From Pseudoalteromonas carrageenovora IAM 12662 (GTDB lineage: Bacteria > Pseudomonadota > Gammaproteobacteria > Enterobacterales > Alteromonadaceae), in contig NZ_LT965929.1 of the NCBI RefSeq assembly GCF_900239935.1, positions 756,351 through 820,350 on the forward strand: a stretch of DNA of 64,000 bases, given 5' to 3'. The translations under genes were made by a program, and so were the position numbers. The notes beneath the pieces were generated by a model that did not search any database, was not told where the DNA came from, and was given only the letters and a program-made list of their open reading frames with translations. Shown here in pieces: positions 63,924 through 64,000 of this stretch. Positions within the stretch are counted from its first letter, which is position 1. The number at the start of each line of letters is the position of its first letter.

Positions 63924-64000
63924 TGCTTTTTTTTGTATTATTTATAATAATCATAGAGTTATATATAGATTATACACCCTTAACCTTTATTACCTTATAT

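Larger units (their letters stand above)
63441..64000. other. Putative replication origin of the replicon (extends past the window)
   Basis: 560 bp without genes upstream of the initiator. It holds at least seven iteron-like repeats in two orientations, two DnaA boxes, a large inverted repeat, and a very AT-rich stretch from about 63925 that could be the unwinding element. The arrangement is that of an iteron-regulated origin; partition genes, if present, lie beyond the right edge. Confidence 0.75.

Noticed and set aside
63441..64000. A CRISPR array in the repeat-rich right end
   Set aside because: The repeats are 18 bp, degenerate, in both orientations and phased with the DNA helix; DnaA boxes and an initiator gene identify an origin.

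Overview
The window reads as part of the second replicon (chromid, "chromosome II") of a marine gammaproteobacterium, most likely Pseudoalteromonas. The reasons are the low GC content, the many TonB-dependent receptors and secreted peptidases, the Alteromonadales-type gene families, and core metabolic genes (asd, ppsA, a DAHP synthase) lying within about 2 kb of a plasmid-type replication initiator and iterons at the right end. The genus is inferred from gene content only; no rRNA or tRNA gene was seen.

Layout. 1-10 kb: a TonB-dependent siderophore receptor cut by the left edge, an exported amidohydrolase, a DUF885 lipoprotein, YcgN, a SpoU-type methyltransferase, a periplasmic binding protein and a FucP/GluP-type sugar transporter. 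9.2-11.2 kb: a small membrane ORF, a membrane diguanylate cyclase and a DsbA/FrnE-like protein. 11.2-23.7 kb: a self-contained TonB system (DUF3450, long TtpC-like ExbB, short ExbB, ExbD, TonB, TPR protein), then a triplicated surface lipoprotein and a large TonB-dependent receptor. Both transcription units begin with a PhoB-type promoter: TTGTCAT lies exactly 10 nt before the -10 hexamer, which points to a phosphate-starvation uptake system. 23.8-30 kb: asd, a second diguanylate cyclase, an AsmA-like protein, a voltage-gated channel with a calcium-type filter, and four small genes. 30.2-36.5 kb: one very large M4 metallopeptidase with calcium-binding repeats and a GlyGly-CTERM anchor. 37-41.3 kb: umuDC under a LexA box, a MarR regulator divergent from a siderophore-interacting flavoprotein, and a frameshifted luciferase-like monooxygenase. 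41.6-48 kb: two patatin phospholipases around a citrulline/ornithine catabolic operon with an Lrp-type regulator and an amino-acid symporter. 48-55 kb: secreted proteins, a tyrosine recombinase translationally coupled to a Na+/H+ antiporter, and the YdiJ D-2-hydroxyacid dehydrogenase. 55-60.3 kb: ppsA with its regulator ppsR, and class II DAHP synthase, forming a PEP node.

60.3-64 kb is the most striking part. A homologue of the replication terminator protein Tus lies beside the replication initiator. Two identical 17-bp sites resemble the fork-blocking half of E. coli Ter, and a third, degenerate and oppositely oriented copy overlaps the tus start. To the right of the initiator are GATC-containing 18-bp iterons, two DnaA boxes and a 16-bp perfect inverted repeat. 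By the known polarity of Tus-Ter, the sites would stop a fork leaving the origin leftwards after about 3 kb and stop the rightward fork when it returns, giving unidirectional replication with origin and terminus side by side. Start codons were moved from the longest reading frame where a ribosome binding site or operator made an internal start clearly better (11401, 9426, 20966, 57912, 39317, 61226, 63386).
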